The notes: a model not told the origin generated them from the sequence alone. Counted from the first letter of the stretch, positions 36,967-47,583 are shown. The stretch: 64,000 nt of DNA from Rhodospirillaceae bacterium SYSU D60007 (GCA_003574685.1 QOCQ01000012.1:62001-126000); one strand, 5' to 3'. Numbers and translations: made by a program.

Positions 36967-39153
36967 GTGAACGCGTCCGTGTCACAGGCGGTGGCGACCA
37001 GAGAGGCGGGACAACCGGCAGCCGGGCCGTTGCCCGATGCGGCCGCCCCGACCCGCTTCATCAACCGCGAACTGTCATGGCTGGCGTTCAACACGCGCGT
37101 GCTGGAGGAGGCGAGCAACCCGCGCCATCCGGTGCTGGAGCGCGTACGGTTCCTGTCCATCTCGGCCAACAATCTCGACGAGTTCTACATGGTGCGCGTG
37201 GCGGGGCTGCGCGACATGCTGCCGACGCGCGCCGATCTGCTGTCCGACGACGGCCTGACCCCCGCGGGACAGCTTGCGGCGATCCGCGCCGCCGCCAGTG
37301 AGCTGATGCGCACGCAGCAGGCGGTATGGGACGCGTTGCGCCAGGAGCTGCGCCACCACGATATTGCGGTGCTGGACGACAGCGAGATTACGGAAGCCGA
37401 GCGCGGCTGGCTCAACGATTATTTCGTCGAGAACCTGCTGCCGGTGTTGACGCCGCTGGCAATCGACCCGGCGCACCCGTTCCCCTTCATCCAGAATCTC
37501 GGCTTCTGCGAGATCCTCCAGCTTCGCCGCGTGCAGGGCAAGCGCACGCTGATGGCCCTGTTGCCGCTGCCGCCGCAGATCGACCGCTTCGTACGCCTGC
37601 CCGGTCCGTCGATCCGCTTCCTGCCGCTGGAAGAGCTGATCGCGCTGTTCCTCGACCGCCTTTTCCCGGGACACGTCGTCGTGCATCGCGGCCGCTTCCG
37701 CGTCATCCGTGACAGCGAGGTCGAAATCGCCGAGGAGGCCGAGGATCTCGTGCAGATCTACCAGTCGGCGCTCAAGCGCCGCCGCCGTGGCGACGTTGTG
37801 TCGATTTCCGTGGACGCGGACATGCCCGAGGCACTGCGCGCCTTCCTGTTCGACCAGCTCGAGCTTTCCGGCGGCGCCGTGGACGTCTTCGAGCTGGACC
37901 GCATCCTCAACATAGGCGATGTCTCCGCCCTGATCGTGGACGACAGGCCCGATCTCAAGTTCAGGCCCTACGAGCCACGCTTCCCGGAGCGCATCCGCGA
38001 TTTCGGCGGCGATTCCTTCGCGTCGATCCGCGCCAAGGACATCGTCGTGCATCACCCGTACGAGAGTTTCGACGTAGTGGTGCAGTTCCTGCGCCAGGCG
38101 GCACGCGATCCCGCGGTGATCGCCATCAAGCAGACGCTGTACCGCACCAGCAAGGACTCGCCGATCGTCAAGGCGCTCATCGAGGCGGCGGAAGCAGGCA
38201 AGACGGTGACGGCCCTGATCGAGCTCAAGGCTCGCTTCGATGAGGAAGCGAATATCCGCTGGGCACAGGACATGGAACGTGCCGGCGTGCAAGTGGTCTA
38301 CGGCTTCATTGATCTCAAGACGCACGCCAAGGTTTCCATGGTGGTACGCCGCGAGGGCGGCGGCACCCGTACGTACGTGCATCTGGGCACCGGCAACTAC
38401 CATCCCGTGACGGCGCGCATCTACACCGACATGTCCTTCTTCACCTGCGATCCGGCGATGGCCCGCGACGCGGCCCGGCTGTTCAACTACATGACGGGCT
38501 ACGCTCAGCCCGAGCGCATGGAAAAGCTCGCTATCTCGCCCATCATGCTGCGCGACACGCTGATGACCCTGATCAATCGCGAGGCCGAACGGGCGCGGGC
38601 CGGTAAGCCGGCAGCGATCTGGGGCAAAATGAACTCGCTGGTCGATCCGCGCATCATCGACGCGCTCTACGGCGCCTCACAGGCCGGTGTGCAGATCGAT
38701 CTGGTCGTGCGAGGCATTTGCTGCCTGCGGCCCGGCGTGCAGGGGCTGAGCGAGAACATCCGCGTCAAGAGCATCATCGGCCGCTTCCTCGAGCATAGCC
38801 GCATCGTGTGCTTCGGTAACGGCCATCGCCTGCCGTCGCGGCATGCCAGCGTGTTCATCTCCTCGGCCGACTGGATGCCGCGCAACCTCGACCGGCGGGT
38901 CGAGGTGCTGGTCCCGATCGAGAATCCGACCGTGCATCAGCAGATTCTCGACCAGATCATGGTCGCCAATCTGAAGGACGAGGCCCAGTCCTGGGACCTG
39001 GCGCCGGATGGCCGCTACACGCGCCGCGACGCACCGGCCGATGCGTTCAGCGCGCACACCTATTTCATGACCAATCCCTCGCTCTCCGGCCGCGGCAGCG
39101 CGCTCAAGGCTGCCGCCGGCGCCGTCCCCCGCCTCGTCCTCGACGACGCGTAA
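36967..39153 (+). CDS. ppk1: polyphosphate kinase 1
   Basis: Polymerises the gamma-phosphate of ATP into polyphosphate, reversibly. A GTG at 36967 with GGGAGGT upstream is chosen, giving 728 residues; an in-frame ATG at 36913 lacks such a site. Visible are [40 protein letters not shown], the autophosphorylated histidine region [19 protein letters not shown], and the second conserved histidine in FLEHSR followed by [18 protein letters not shown]. In relatives, ppx often follows directly; here three genes intervene. Confidence 0.95.
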   Translation: MNASVSQAVATREAGQPAAGPLPDAAAPTRFINRELSWLAFNTRVLEEASNPRHPVLERVRFLSISANNLDEFYMVRVAGLRDMLPTRADLLSDDGLTPAGQLAAIRAAASELMRTQQAVWDALRQELRHHDIAVLDDSEITEAERGWLNDYFVENLLPVLTPLAIDPAHPFPFIQNLGFCEILQLRRVQGKRTLMALLPLPPQIDRFVRLPGPSIRFLPLEELIALFLDRLFPGHVVVHRGRFRVIRDSEVEIAEEAEDLVQIYQSALKRRRRGDVVSISVDADMPEALRAFLFDQLELSGGAVDVFELDRILNIGDVSALIVDDRPDLKFRPYEPRFPERIRDFGGDSFASIRAKDIVVHHPYESFDVVVQFLRQAARDPAVIAIKQTLYRTSKDSPIVKALIEAAEAGKTVTALIELKARFDEEANIRWAQDMERAGVQVVYGFIDLKTHAKVSMVVRREGGGTRTYVHLGTGNYHPVTARIYTDMSFFTCDPAMARDAARLFNYMTGYAQPERMEKLAISPIMLRDTLMTLINREAERARAGKPAAIWGKMNSLVDPRIIDALYGASQAGVQIDLVVRGICCLRPGVQGLSENIRVKSIIGRFLEHSRIVCFGNGHRLPSRHASVFISSADWMPRNLDRRVEVLVPIENPTVHQQILDQIMVANLKDEAQSWDLAPDGRYTRRDAPADAFSAHTYFMTNPSLSGRGSALKAAAGAVPRLVLDDA

Positions 39154-39171
39154 TCCTCTTGGAGTGTTCCT

Positions 39172-39266
39172 GGGAGGGCATCCTGCCCGCATCGGCGCGT
39201 CAGCGCCGACGCATGATCTCGCCCTTCGCTTCGCTGCGGGCGATGCGGGCAAGATGCCCGCGCTCC
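39172..39266. repeat. palindromic repeat R4, copy 2
   Basis: GGGAGGGCATCCTGCCCGCATCG at the left pairs with CGATGCGGGCAAGATGCCCG at the right. An inner stretch (CGTCAGCGCCGACG) is also self-complementary. It occupies the gap between ppk1 and the LLM gene. Confidence 0.7.
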
Positions 39267-39376
39267 GTGTGAAAGCGTGCCCGGAACTCGGACGTCTCGC
39301 CCGCTCTTGCCTTATGAGCTTGCCCTTCGCTTCGCTACGGGTGATGCGATACGCTAGCAGCCGGAGGAACAGGATC

Positions 39377-40411
39377 ATGGAATTTGATGTCATGACGCGT
39401 GCGACGACCTGGGACCAGGTCGCCGATCTCGCACGCCGCACGGAAGCGGCGGGTTTTTCCGGCATGTTGTTTACAGAAGGTCATCAGGTGCCGTGGATGA
39501 ACATCACCGCTGCGGCGCTGGCGGCGCCGTCCCTGCATTTCTCGACCGGCATCGCGATCGCCTTCGCGCGCAGCCCCATGATTACGGCACAGATCGCCTG
39601 GGAGCTGGCGCAGAACACGCGGGGCAAGTTCCGCCTCGGACTCGGCAGCCAGGTGAAGGCGCACATCACGAGGCGCTACGGCAGCACGTTCGACAAACCG
39701 GCGCCGCAGATGAAGGACTACGTGCAGGCGGTGAAGGCCTGCCTCGCGGCCTTTCGACGGCAAGGCCCGCTGCAGCACGACGGGCCTTACTACAAGCTGA
39801 GCCTGCTCACCGAGCAATGGACTCCGCCCCGGCACGACTACGAGGATGTCAAGGTGGACATCTCGGCCGTCGGCCCGATCATGGTCCGGGTGGCCGGCGA
39901 GGTCGCTGACGGCGTGCACGTCCACCCGATGCATTCGATGCACTACATCAGGAACCGTCTGCTGCCGGGCCTTGCCGAAGGCGCAGCGCGGGCCGGACGC
40001 GACGTTGCGAAGATCGACAAGATCATCCCCGTCATCGTCGCGGCGGGAGATACGCCGGAAGAGCAGGCCACGCCGATCAGCGAGGCGAAGACGACACTCG
40101 CCTTCTATGGCGCCACGCCGAACTATGCCTTCCAGTTCGATGACCTCGGCTACACGGGCCTGCGCGACCAGTTGCGCGACTGCCTCAGATCGGGCGACAA
40201 CGTGCGCAGCCAGGCGCTGATCACCGACGAGATCCTCCAGCACTTCGCCGTGGTGGCGCGCTGGGACGACGTCGCGGACCGCATGATCGAGCGCTACAAG
40301 GGCATTGCTTCGCGCCTCGTGATTTACCTTGCCTCGCACTGGCGCGAAGTCGATCCGAAAACTCTGGGCCGCTGGGCCGAGATCGCGCGTGCTGTGCGCA
40401 AGGCAGCGTAA
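39377..40411 (+). CDS. LLM-class flavin/F420-dependent oxidoreductase
   Basis: Luciferase-like monooxygenase superfamily protein of 344 residues, of the TIGR03617-like type. Start ATG 39377 has GGAGGAAC upstream. Visible are MLFTEGHQVPW, the FMN/F420-binding-region FRLGLGSQVKAHI, and DGVHVHPMHSMHYI. Substrate unknown. Whether it uses FMN or F420 cannot be told from motifs here. It ends 3 bp from the convergent HTH-citrate synthase gene. Confidence 0.82.
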   Translation: MEFDVMTRATTWDQVADLARRTEAAGFSGMLFTEGHQVPWMNITAAALAAPSLHFSTGIAIAFARSPMITAQIAWELAQNTRGKFRLGLGSQVKAHITRRYGSTFDKPAPQMKDYVQAVKACLAAFRRQGPLQHDGPYYKLSLLTEQWTPPRHDYEDVKVDISAVGPIMVRVAGEVADGVHVHPMHSMHYIRNRLLPGLAEGAARAGRDVAKIDKIIPVIVAAGDTPEEQATPISEAKTTLAFYGATPNYAFQFDDLGYTGLRDQLRDCLRSGDNVRSQALITDEILQHFAVVARWDDVADRMIERYKGIASRLVIYLASHWREVDPKTLGRWAEIARAVRKAA

Positions 40412-40414
40412 GAT

Positions 40415-41626
40415 TCAGCTTTCGGGCAGGAGGCCAATGTAGCGAGCGCGGGGCCGGATGATGTGGGTGCTGGCGCGCTGTTCCAGCAGGTGCGCGATCC
40501 AGCCCACGGCGCGGCCCAGCAGGAAAATGGCCAGCGCCGCACCTTTCGGCAGGGCGCAGACCCGCTCGATGGCTGCCAGCGCCACATCGATCGTGGGCGG
40601 CTCGCCCAGCACGCGGGTGCCTGCGTCAACGATGCGCCGTACCAGCCGTGCTTCCGCGCGATCGCCCAGACGGTGGTGCAGACGTTCCAGCAGGAAACGC
40701 GCCCGCACGTCGCCCGAGGGATAGAGCCGGTGACCGAAGCCGGGAATGCGCGCGCCGCTCTGGATGCGCTCGACAAGTGCGGCGTCCAGATCCGCCACGT
40801 CATGCAATGAGGCGAACAGCTCGCTGACGCGCCGTGTCATGCCGCCATGCCAGGGCCCCTGCAGCACAGCAAGGCCGGCGATCACCGCACCCCATGGTGT
40901 GACGCCGGTCGAGGTGGCGATGCGCACCGCGAAGGTCGAGGCGTTGAGCTCGTGATCGGCGCTGAGCACCAGCGCGGCGCGCACCAGATCGGCGCCGTTG
41001 TCGTCCAGCCCCCAGGCCTGCGCGAGCTGTTCGTGTACGGGGGCCCGGGTCGGAAGCCGGCCTGAAACGGCGCCGGCCAGCAGGCGCACGACCCGGGCAC
41101 CGGTTACCGCCGTGGCCGTGGGATCGCGGGCAAAGGCCCTGACATCGCTGGCCGCAGCCACGGGCAGCATGGCAAGGCAGCGATCGATCGGTGCGAAGCC
41201 GGCGGCGCCCGGCCAGGCGGCGCGCAACGCCGCGCCGATGACCGGCAGGCTCTCGGCGGCGGCGAAGGGATCGGGGTGGGCATCCCACAGCAGGCCCGCC
41301 ACCTGTTCGAGGCCCGCCGTCTCGGCGAGGTGGCAGGCATCGTGGCCGCGGTACACCAGCCGGTCCGCTTCGATCAGCGTCAGTGATGATTCCAGCACCG
41401 GCGTGCCGAAGTGCAGCGCTTGGCCTGCGACGGCCTCAGCACCTCGACCGCGTGCCTTGCGCTCGGCCAGCGCGCGGATGTCCTCGGCGCGGTAGCGCCG
41501 GCCGCGGCCCGTGGCGCCGTTCTCCGAACGGATCAGGCCGCGGCTGACATAGGCATAGAGGCTTTGCCGGCTGATGCCGAGCAGCGCTGCGGCTTCGGCG
41601 GCTGTCAATGAGGGTTGATTTGACAT
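40415..41626 (-). CDS. citrate synthase homologue with N-terminal HTH domain
   Basis: 403-residue two-domain protein. Residues 5-60 form a MerR/excisionase-like helix-turn-helix (LTAAEAAALLGISRQSLYAYVSRGLIRS, in part, then RRYRAEDIRALAERK). Residues 70-400 are a citrate-synthase fold: LVYRGHDACHLAETA, DHELNASTFAVRIATSTG, WHGGMTRRV, GFGHRLYPSGD. The conserved histidines (in HGG and GFGHR) are kept. Such proteins are recurrent but poorly characterised; the DNA-binding half suggests a metabolite-responsive regulator or self-regulating enzyme. The start codon lies inside the palindrome described at 41620, and the gene is divergent from a second citrate synthase. Confidence 0.88.
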   Translation of the reverse strand: MSNQPSLTAAEAAALLGISRQSLYAYVSRGLIRSENGATGRGRRYRAEDIRALAERKARGRGAEAVAGQALHFGTPVLESSLTLIEADRLVYRGHDACHLAETAGLEQVAGLLWDAHPDPFAAAESLPVIGAALRAAWPGAAGFAPIDRCLAMLPVAAASDVRAFARDPTATAVTGARVVRLLAGAVSGRLPTRAPVHEQLAQAWGLDDNGADLVRAALVLSADHELNASTFAVRIATSTGVTPWGAVIAGLAVLQGPWHGGMTRRVSELFASLHDVADLDAALVERIQSGARIPGFGHRLYPSGDVRARFLLERLHHRLGDRAEARLVRRIVDAGTRVLGEPPTIDVALAAIERVCALPKGAALAIFLLGRAVGWIAHLLEQRASTHIIRPRARYIGLLPES

Positions 41627-41660
41627 GTCAACATATTGATCAACTTATTCATAATTGACA
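41620..41660. promoter_or_regulatory. operator-like TTGA/TCAA palindromes between citrate synthase genes
   Basis: A perfect 12-bp palindrome TTGACATGTCAA (41620-41631) contains the ATG of the HTH-citrate synthase. An 8-bp palindrome TTGATCAA (41636-41643) is centred 14 bp away, and a further TTGACA is at 41655. The region is much richer in A/T than its flanks. It probably holds both divergent promoters and a binding site. Confidence 0.5.
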
Positions 41661-41709
41661 ATAATATTGAATGGAATCATGTCCTGTCTACGGCGAACGG
41701 AGAGGACCC

Positions 41710-42801
41710 ATGATTGTCGGACGCAATGACGGGCTGGACGGGGTGATGGCGGGCGACACGGTGTTGAGCCATGTCGATGGCGAGGCGGGTACCTTGGTCG
41801 TTCGCGGCCACCACATCGAGGAACTCGTGCGCCAAGGCGGGCTGGAAGACCTTGCAGCCCTGTTGTGGGACGGGTTTGCCGAAGGCGGCGGGGACGTGAA
41901 GGCGGTCCGGCGCGGGCTAGGTGCTGCGCGGATGGACGCGTTCGAGAAACTGCCCGCCCTGCTGGAGGTGTCCCGCGATCTGGCGCCGATCGAGGCGCTG
42001 CGCGTGGGACTTTCCATCCTGCCGGACGAGGCCGGACTGCCGGCGCATCTGCGCGTCTGCGGCGCGCTGCCGGTGTACCTCGCCGCGCTGGTGCGCCGCG
42101 ATGCGGGGTTGCCACCGGTGGCGCCCGATCCGGCTCTGGGTACCGCCGCCGACCTGCTGCGCATGCTGCGGGGCACGCCGGCGCCCGATGCCCACATCAC
42201 GGCGCTCGATATCTATCTGGCGACGGTGGCGGATCACGGCTTCAATGCCTCGACCTTCACGGCGCGGGTCATCGCGTCCACGCGGGCCGGGCTTGTTTCT
42301 GCGGCAATCGGCGGGTTGTGCGCGCTCAAGGGGCCGCTGCATGGCGGTGCACCGGGGCCGGTGCTCGACATGCTCGACGAGATCGGCACCGTCGAGAACA
42401 TCGTTCCGTGGCTGGAGAAGGCGATTTCGGATGGCGGCCGGCTGATGGGTTTCGGCCACCGGATCTACAAGGTCCGCGACCCCCGCGCCGATGTGCTCAA
42501 GGCCGTGGCGCGCGATCTGGGGCCGGCATCCGGACGGCTCGCTTTCGCCGCCGAGGTGGAGCGCCAGGCCTTGGGGGCGCTGCGCCGGCTGAAGCCGGGC
42601 CGGCGGCTCGATACCAATGTGGAATTCTATACGGCGCTGGTGCTGGAGGCGATCGGCATTCCCCGCACGGCCTTCACGCCGCTGTTCGGCGTGGCACGCG
42701 CCGTCGGCTGGTGCGCGCACGTCTTCGAGCAGGAGCGCGGCGGCCGCATCATCCGCCCCCTGTCCCGCTACGTCGGCCCCGTCCCGAAACAGGCAGCCTG
42801 A
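41710..42801 (+). CDS. citrate synthase/2-methylcitrate synthase homologue
   Basis: Citrate-synthase-fold enzyme of 363 residues from ATG 41710, which has GGAGAGGA upstream. Visible are DTVLSHVDGEAGTLVVRGH, DHGFNASTFTARVIASTRAG, LKGPLHGGAPGPV, GFGHRIYKVRDPRA and NVEFYTALVLEAIGIPR, covering the catalytic His/His/Asp-containing segments. It is shorter than the main TCA-cycle enzyme and lacks an N-terminal extension, so a secondary or methylcitrate synthase is likely; the acyl-CoA is unknown. Divergent from the HTH-fused paralogue. Confidence 0.85.
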   Translation: MIVGRNDGLDGVMAGDTVLSHVDGEAGTLVVRGHHIEELVRQGGLEDLAALLWDGFAEGGGDVKAVRRGLGAARMDAFEKLPALLEVSRDLAPIEALRVGLSILPDEAGLPAHLRVCGALPVYLAALVRRDAGLPPVAPDPALGTAADLLRMLRGTPAPDAHITALDIYLATVADHGFNASTFTARVIASTRAGLVSAAIGGLCALKGPLHGGAPGPVLDMLDEIGTVENIVPWLEKAISDGGRLMGFGHRIYKVRDPRADVLKAVARDLGPASGRLAFAAEVERQALGALRRLKPGRRLDTNVEFYTALVLEAIGIPRTAFTPLFGVARAVGWCAHVFEQERGGRIIRPLSRYVGPVPKQAA

Positions 42802-42880
42802 TGACGAAGACTATGACCGGGACCTGCGGCGGTTTTTAGCGCTGCACTCGGCGGGGGTTTTCGGCTATGCAACGACGGTC

Positions 42881-44338
42881 ATGCAGACCGGCCGCGTCGC
42901 CATCATCGACATCGGGTCGAACTCGATCCGCCTTGTCGTCTACGAGCGTGCCAATCGCTCGCCGCTGCCTGTCTTCAACGAAAAGGTGCTGTGCGGACTG
43001 GCACGCGAGCTCGACATCACCGGCCGCCTGTATGCGCCGGGCGTCGAGATGGCGCTGAACAATATCGAGCGGTTCGCCGCACTCACGCGCAACATGCAGG
43101 TGGCACGGCTGGACCTGCTGGCCACGGCTGCCGTGCGCGACGCCGCCGATGGCGCCGACTTCGTGCAGCGTGTGGAGGCACTCACCGGCCTGAAGACCCG
43201 CATCATCAGCGGCGAGGAAGAAGCGCGCCTGTCGGGGCTGGGAGTCCTGTGCGGCATTCCTGGAGTCGACGGCGTCATGGGCGATCTGGGCGGCGGCAGC
43301 CTCGAGCTCGTGGGGCTGTCCGGTGCCGCGCTTGGTCCCTCGACCACACTGCCGATCGGTCCGCTGCGATTGCTGACAGCGGGGCGCGATCCGAAGCGCG
43401 CGGTCGAGCAGGCGATCGCCGAGGTCGAGTGGCTGGAGCGCTATCGCGGCCGCACGTTCTATCCCGTGGGCGGGGCATGGCGGGCGTTCGCGCGCCTGCA
43501 CATGGAAAAGACCGGCTATCCGCTGCACATCATTCACCAGTACGCCATTCCTGCCGACCAGGGCCGCGAGCTGGCCCACATCATCGCCGGGCAAAGCCTG
43601 AAATCCCTGGAAAAGATGGTCGGCGTCTCGAGGCGCCGGCTGGAGAGCCTGCCGCTGGCGGCCTTGGCGCTGGAGCGCCTGCTGGTGGCGCTGAAGCCGC
43701 GCCAGATCGTGTTTTCCGCCTTCGGCCTGCGCGAGGGTTTCTATTTCTCGCAACTGCCCGAAGACGAACGGGCGCGCCATCCGCTGATCGCCTTCGCAGA
43801 GGACGAAGGCGCGCACTGGCGGCGGTTCACCCTGTCGCCTGTCGAGATTTTCGACTGGCTGACGCCGATCTTTGCCGGCGAGAGCCCCAGCGAACGAATC
43901 CTGCGGTTGGCAGCCTGCCATCTCAGCGACATCGGCTGGGACGATCATCCCGACTACCGCGCGGTCATGGCCTATGAGCGCGTGCTGCAGCTTCCGGCGC
44001 CCGGCATGAATCACCGCGAGCGCGCCACGCTGGCGCTGGTTATGGCGTGGCGCTACGAGAGCAACATCCGGGACCGCACCGTCGCCACGGCGCTGGCGGT
44101 CGCCGACAGCGAGGCGCAGAGCTTCGCGCGGCGACTTGGGACGGCCTTGCGCCTTGCCTATAATCTGAGCGGCGGCGCGCCGGGCCTGCTGCCGCAGACC
44201 TGGCTGCGGCGGTCCGAAAAGCTGGTTGAGCTCGTGGTGCCGGCGGCCCTGCGCAATCATCTGGGCGACGTGACCGGACGGCGGCTCGCCGCCGTCGCCG
44301 CTGCCTTCGACCTGCGCCACGACGTGGTGTTCACGTAG
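42881..44338 (+). CDS. ppx: exopolyphosphatase (Ppx/GppA family)
   Basis: Degrades polyphosphate from the ends and/or hydrolyses pppGpp. 485 residues from ATG 42881; the open frame upstream overlaps the citrate synthase gene and is not used. The ASKHA phosphate loops are AIIDIGSNSIRLVVYE near residue 8 and GDLGGGSLELVGL near 130; the catalytic Glu region is IISGEEEARLSGLG. The C-terminal HD-like helical domain begins near residue 310. No clear ribosome-binding site is seen. Rnd follows convergently with an 8-bp gap. Confidence 0.92.
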   Translation: MQTGRVAIIDIGSNSIRLVVYERANRSPLPVFNEKVLCGLARELDITGRLYAPGVEMALNNIERFAALTRNMQVARLDLLATAAVRDAADGADFVQRVEALTGLKTRIISGEEEARLSGLGVLCGIPGVDGVMGDLGGGSLELVGLSGAALGPSTTLPIGPLRLLTAGRDPKRAVEQAIAEVEWLERYRGRTFYPVGGAWRAFARLHMEKTGYPLHIIHQYAIPADQGRELAHIIAGQSLKSLEKMVGVSRRRLESLPLAALALERLLVALKPRQIVFSAFGLREGFYFSQLPEDERARHPLIAFAEDEGAHWRRFTLSPVEIFDWLTPIFAGESPSERILRLAACHLSDIGWDDHPDYRAVMAYERVLQLPAPGMNHRERATLALVMAWRYESNIRDRTVATALAVADSEAQSFARRLGTALRLAYNLSGGAPGLLPQTWLRRSEKLVELVVPAALRNHLGDVTGRRLAAVAAAFDLRHDVVFT

Positions 44339-44346
44339 ACATCCTG

Positions 44347-45528
44347 TCAACCCACTGTCCCGCTCCCCTGGCAAGCGCACGCAGTGGTTTCGACGGCTTC
44401 GATCCGGTCGCCCCTCAGGACGAGGGCGAGCTCGCCGGCCATGAGGCGCAGTGCGTCGTTGCCGAAGATCTCGGCGCGCCAGCCGTGCAGGCAGTTCACA
44501 TCGCGCTTGCCCGCGGCCAGGCGGTCGAGCTCCTCCGAGGAGGCGACAAGCCGCGCCGCCACGTCCATCGCGTCGCAGCGCAGGCGCAGCAGGACCTTGA
44601 GCAGATCGACGACGGGGCCGGGCACCTGCAGGGTTTCTGGTGCCCGTTCGCGCGCCGGCAGTTCGGATTCGGGAATGGCGAGCGCGCGCGCCACGACCTC
44701 GAGCACCGCCTGGCCCTGCTTGCCTTCGACGAATCCCTTCCCAAGGTTTCGCGTGTGCGAAAGGTCGGCAACCGATTTCGGCGCGTGCGCGGAGATCTCG
44801 AGGATCTGCTCGTCGCGCAGGATGCGCTGGCGCGGCACATTGACACGCTGCGCCTCGCGTTCGCGCCATGCTGCCAGCTCGCGCAGCACGACCATCGTAC
44901 GCGGATTGGGATTGCGCGGCCTGAGCCGCCGCCATGCCTGCTCCGGGTCGACCTGGAACGTTGCGGGATCACGCAGGATCGCCATCTCCTCGGCAATCCA
45001 GGCGCTGCGGTGCGTCCGCTCCAGCCGGTCCCGCAGCTTTTCATAGACGACGCGCAGATGGGTGACGTCGGCCAGCGCATAGTGGAGTTGTTTCTCGCTG
45101 AGCGGCCGGCGGCTCCAGTCGGTGAAGCGGCTCGACTTGTCGATGCGGGCCTTGGCCATGCGGGCGGCCAGCGTGTCGTAGCCCACCTGCTCGCCAAAGC
45201 CGCAGACCATGGCCGCAACCTGCGTATCGAATATCGGGTTGGGCAGCCGGCCGGTCAGGTTGAAGAAGATTTCAAGGTCCTGGCGTGCGGCGTGGAACAC
45301 CTTCAGAACGCTGGGATTGTCGAGGACAGCAAATAGCGGCCCCAGCTCGATTTCGGGCGCCAGGGTGTCGATGGCGGCGGCGTCGTCCGGCCCGCCGAGC
45401 TGGACGAGGCAGAGCTGCGGCCAGTACGTCCGTTCGCGCATGAACTCGGTATCGACGGTGACGTACTCGGCTTCGCTCAGGTGGTCGCAGAACGCTGCCA
45501 GCGCCGCGGTTGTGGCGATCAACTGCAT
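44347..45528 (-). CDS. rnd: ribonuclease D
   Basis: 3'-5' exoribonuclease in tRNA 3' maturation. 393 residues from ATG 45528. The DEDDy residues are visible: D and E in TVDTEFMRE, D in HAARQDLEIF, and Y/D in HYALADVTHL. A HRDC domain (AWREREAQRVNVPRQRILRDE) follows from about residue 210. The gene lies between ppx and aspS, divergent from aspS. Confidence 0.95.
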   Translation of the reverse strand: MQLIATTAALAAFCDHLSEAEYVTVDTEFMRERTYWPQLCLVQLGGPDDAAAIDTLAPEIELGPLFAVLDNPSVLKVFHAARQDLEIFFNLTGRLPNPIFDTQVAAMVCGFGEQVGYDTLAARMAKARIDKSSRFTDWSRRPLSEKQLHYALADVTHLRVVYEKLRDRLERTHRSAWIAEEMAILRDPATFQVDPEQAWRRLRPRNPNPRTMVVLRELAAWREREAQRVNVPRQRILRDEQILEISAHAPKSVADLSHTRNLGKGFVEGKQGQAVLEVVARALAIPESELPARERAPETLQVPGPVVDLLKVLLRLRCDAMDVAARLVASSEELDRLAAGKRDVNCLHGWRAEIFGNDALRLMAGELALVLRGDRIEAVETTACACQGSGTVG

Positions 45529-45588
45529 TGTGCCGGCTGTATAGACCCTGCCCCAGGCCGGGTGAAGCGCTTCGCACACTTGGCCGCT

Positions 45589-45699
45589 GGGAGCGCGCCA
45601 CTCCAGTGGCGCTCATGATGACCTCTCTATGGTGCTGTGGGTCCGGAAATCGCCCTGCGCTTCGCTTCGGGCGATGCGCCACTGGAGTGGCGCGCCCCC
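45589..45699. repeat. inverted repeat R3, copy 1
   Basis: GGGAGCGCGCCACTCCAGTG and its inverse CACTGGAGTGGCGCGCCCCC bound about 60 bp. Each arm also contains the palindrome GCGCCACT...AGTGGCGC. It fills the divergent rnd/aspS gap (45529-45777), where I see no gene. A second copy is at 55564; a fragment is near 32435. Confidence 0.75.
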
Positions 45700-45777
45700 G
45701 GCAATCTCTTTCCCGGCGGTTGACTTCGCGGGGGAATTTGTGCCTTTTCCGGCTTCCGATTTCCGGGACGAACCTCA

Positions 45778-47583
45778 ATGCATGTCTATCGCACCCACAC
45801 CTGCGGGCAGCTCCGCGCCGGGCATGTCGGAGAGACCGTGCGCCTTTCAGGCTGGGTGCAGCGAAAGCGCGATCATGGCGGGTTGCTGTTCATTGACCTG
45901 CGCGACCACTACGGCGTGACGCAGATCGTGCTCGACGTCTCGGCGCCAGCCTTTTCCCAGGCTGAGGCGGTGCGGACAGAAAGCGTCATCACCGTCACCG
46001 GCAAGGTGGTGAAGCGCGAGGCCTCGACCGTCAATCCGCGGCTGCCGACTGGCGAAGTCGAAGTTCATGCCAGCGAGATCGCTGTGCAGTCCATGGCCGA
46101 GCTGTTGCCCATCCCGGTCTATGCCGAGCAGGACACAACGCCGGAGGAGCTGCGGCTGAAGTACCGCTTCCTCGACCTGCGCAAAGAGAAGCTGCATCGC
46201 AACATCATGCTGCGCAGCGACGTGATCGCCAGCCTGCGCCGGCGGATGATCGCGCAGGGCTTCACCGAGTTCCAGACACCGATCCTGACCGCCGACAGCC
46301 CGGAAGGTGCGCGCTCCTATCTGGTGCCCAGCCGGCTGCATCCCGGCAAGTTCTATGCCCTGCCGCAGGCGCCGCAGATGTTCAAGCAGCTCCTGATGGT
46401 GTCGGGCTTCGACCGGTATTTCCAGATCGCGCCCTGCTTTCGCGACGAGGATGCACGCGCCGACCGGGCGCCGGGCGAGTTCTACCAGCTCGATTTCGAG
46501 ATGAGCTACGTCACGCAGGAGGACGTGTTCGCCGCCATCGAGCCTGTGCTGCACGGCGTGTTCGAGGAGTTCGCCGGCTTCGGCCGCGACAGGCCCTGGG
46601 CTGTGACGACGCTGCCGTTTCCGCGCATTCCCTACGAGGAGGCGCTGTTGAAGTACGGCACCGACAAGCCCGATCTGCGCAACCCGCTTCTCGTCAGCGA
46701 CGTCAGCGAGGTGTTCGCAGGCTCGGGCTTCAAGGTGTTTGCCTCGATCGTCGCGGCCGGCGGCGTGGTGCGCGCGATCCGCGCGCCCAATGCCGCAACC
46801 CAGCCGCGGAGCTTTTTCGACAAGCTGAACGCCTGGGCCCAGGGCGAAGGCAAGCCGGGCCTGGGCTACATCGTTCTGGAGGCGGGCGCGGCCAAGGGGC
46901 CGATCGCCAAGTTCGTCGATGAGACGCGGCTGGCGACGCTGAAATCCCTGACCGCTGCGCAGGACGGTGATGCCATCTTCTTCGTGGCCGACAAGAGGGA
47001 CGCCGCCTGGAAGTTTGCCGGCCAGGTGCGCAGCAAGGTGGCGCAGGAGATGGACCTGATCGAGAAGGGTGCCTTCCGGTTCTGCTGGATCGTGGACTTC
47101 CCGATGTACGAGCTGGACGAGAAGAACGGCAACCGGATCGACTTCAGCCACAATCCCTTTTCCATGCCGCAGGGCGGGCTGGAAGCCCTTGAGAGCCAGG
47201 ATCCTTTGACGATCAAGGCCTGGCAGTACGACATCGTCTGCAACGGTGTCGAGCTGTGCTCGGGCGCCATCCGTAACCACAAGCCGGAAATCATGTACAA
47301 GGCGTTCGGGATCGCCGGCTACAGCCCTGAAGACGTCGAGCAGCGCTTCGGGGGCATGCTGAACGCCTTCCGCTATGGTGCACCTCCGCATGGCGGCGCG
47401 GCGCCAGGCGTCGACCGGATCGTGATGCTGCTGGCGGACGAGCCCAATATCCGCGAGGTGATCACCTTTCCGATGAACCAGCAGGCCATGGACCTGATGA
47501 TGAGTGCGCCCGCCGAGGTCCCCGCCGAGCGCCTGCGCGAGGTTCATATCCGCGTGCAGATGCCACCCCGAAAGCCCGAGTAG
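45778..47583 (+). CDS. aspS: aspartate-tRNA ligase
   Basis: Class II aminoacyl-tRNA synthetase charging tRNA-Asp, and in many alphaproteobacteria also tRNA-Asn. 601 residues, the bacterial type with the anticodon-binding OB fold first ([22 protein letters not shown]). Motif 2 is in [24 protein letters not shown]. The bacterial insertion domain follows in the middle. Motif 3 is [24 protein letters not shown]-domain segments lie between residues 290 and 410. Confidence 0.97.
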   Translation: MHVYRTHTCGQLRAGHVGETVRLSGWVQRKRDHGGLLFIDLRDHYGVTQIVLDVSAPAFSQAEAVRTESVITVTGKVVKREASTVNPRLPTGEVEVHASEIAVQSMAELLPIPVYAEQDTTPEELRLKYRFLDLRKEKLHRNIMLRSDVIASLRRRMIAQGFTEFQTPILTADSPEGARSYLVPSRLHPGKFYALPQAPQMFKQLLMVSGFDRYFQIAPCFRDEDARADRAPGEFYQLDFEMSYVTQEDVFAAIEPVLHGVFEEFAGFGRDRPWAVTTLPFPRIPYEEALLKYGTDKPDLRNPLLVSDVSEVFAGSGFKVFASIVAAGGVVRAIRAPNAATQPRSFFDKLNAWAQGEGKPGLGYIVLEAGAAKGPIAKFVDETRLATLKSLTAAQDGDAIFFVADKRDAAWKFAGQVRSKVAQEMDLIEKGAFRFCWIVDFPMYELDEKNGNRIDFSHNPFSMPQGGLEALESQDPLTIKAWQYDIVCNGVELCSGAIRNHKPEIMYKAFGIAGYSPEDVEQRFGGMLNAFRYGAPPHGGAAPGVDRIVMLLADEPNIREVITFPMNQQAMDLMMSAPAEVPAERLREVHIRVQMPPRKPE

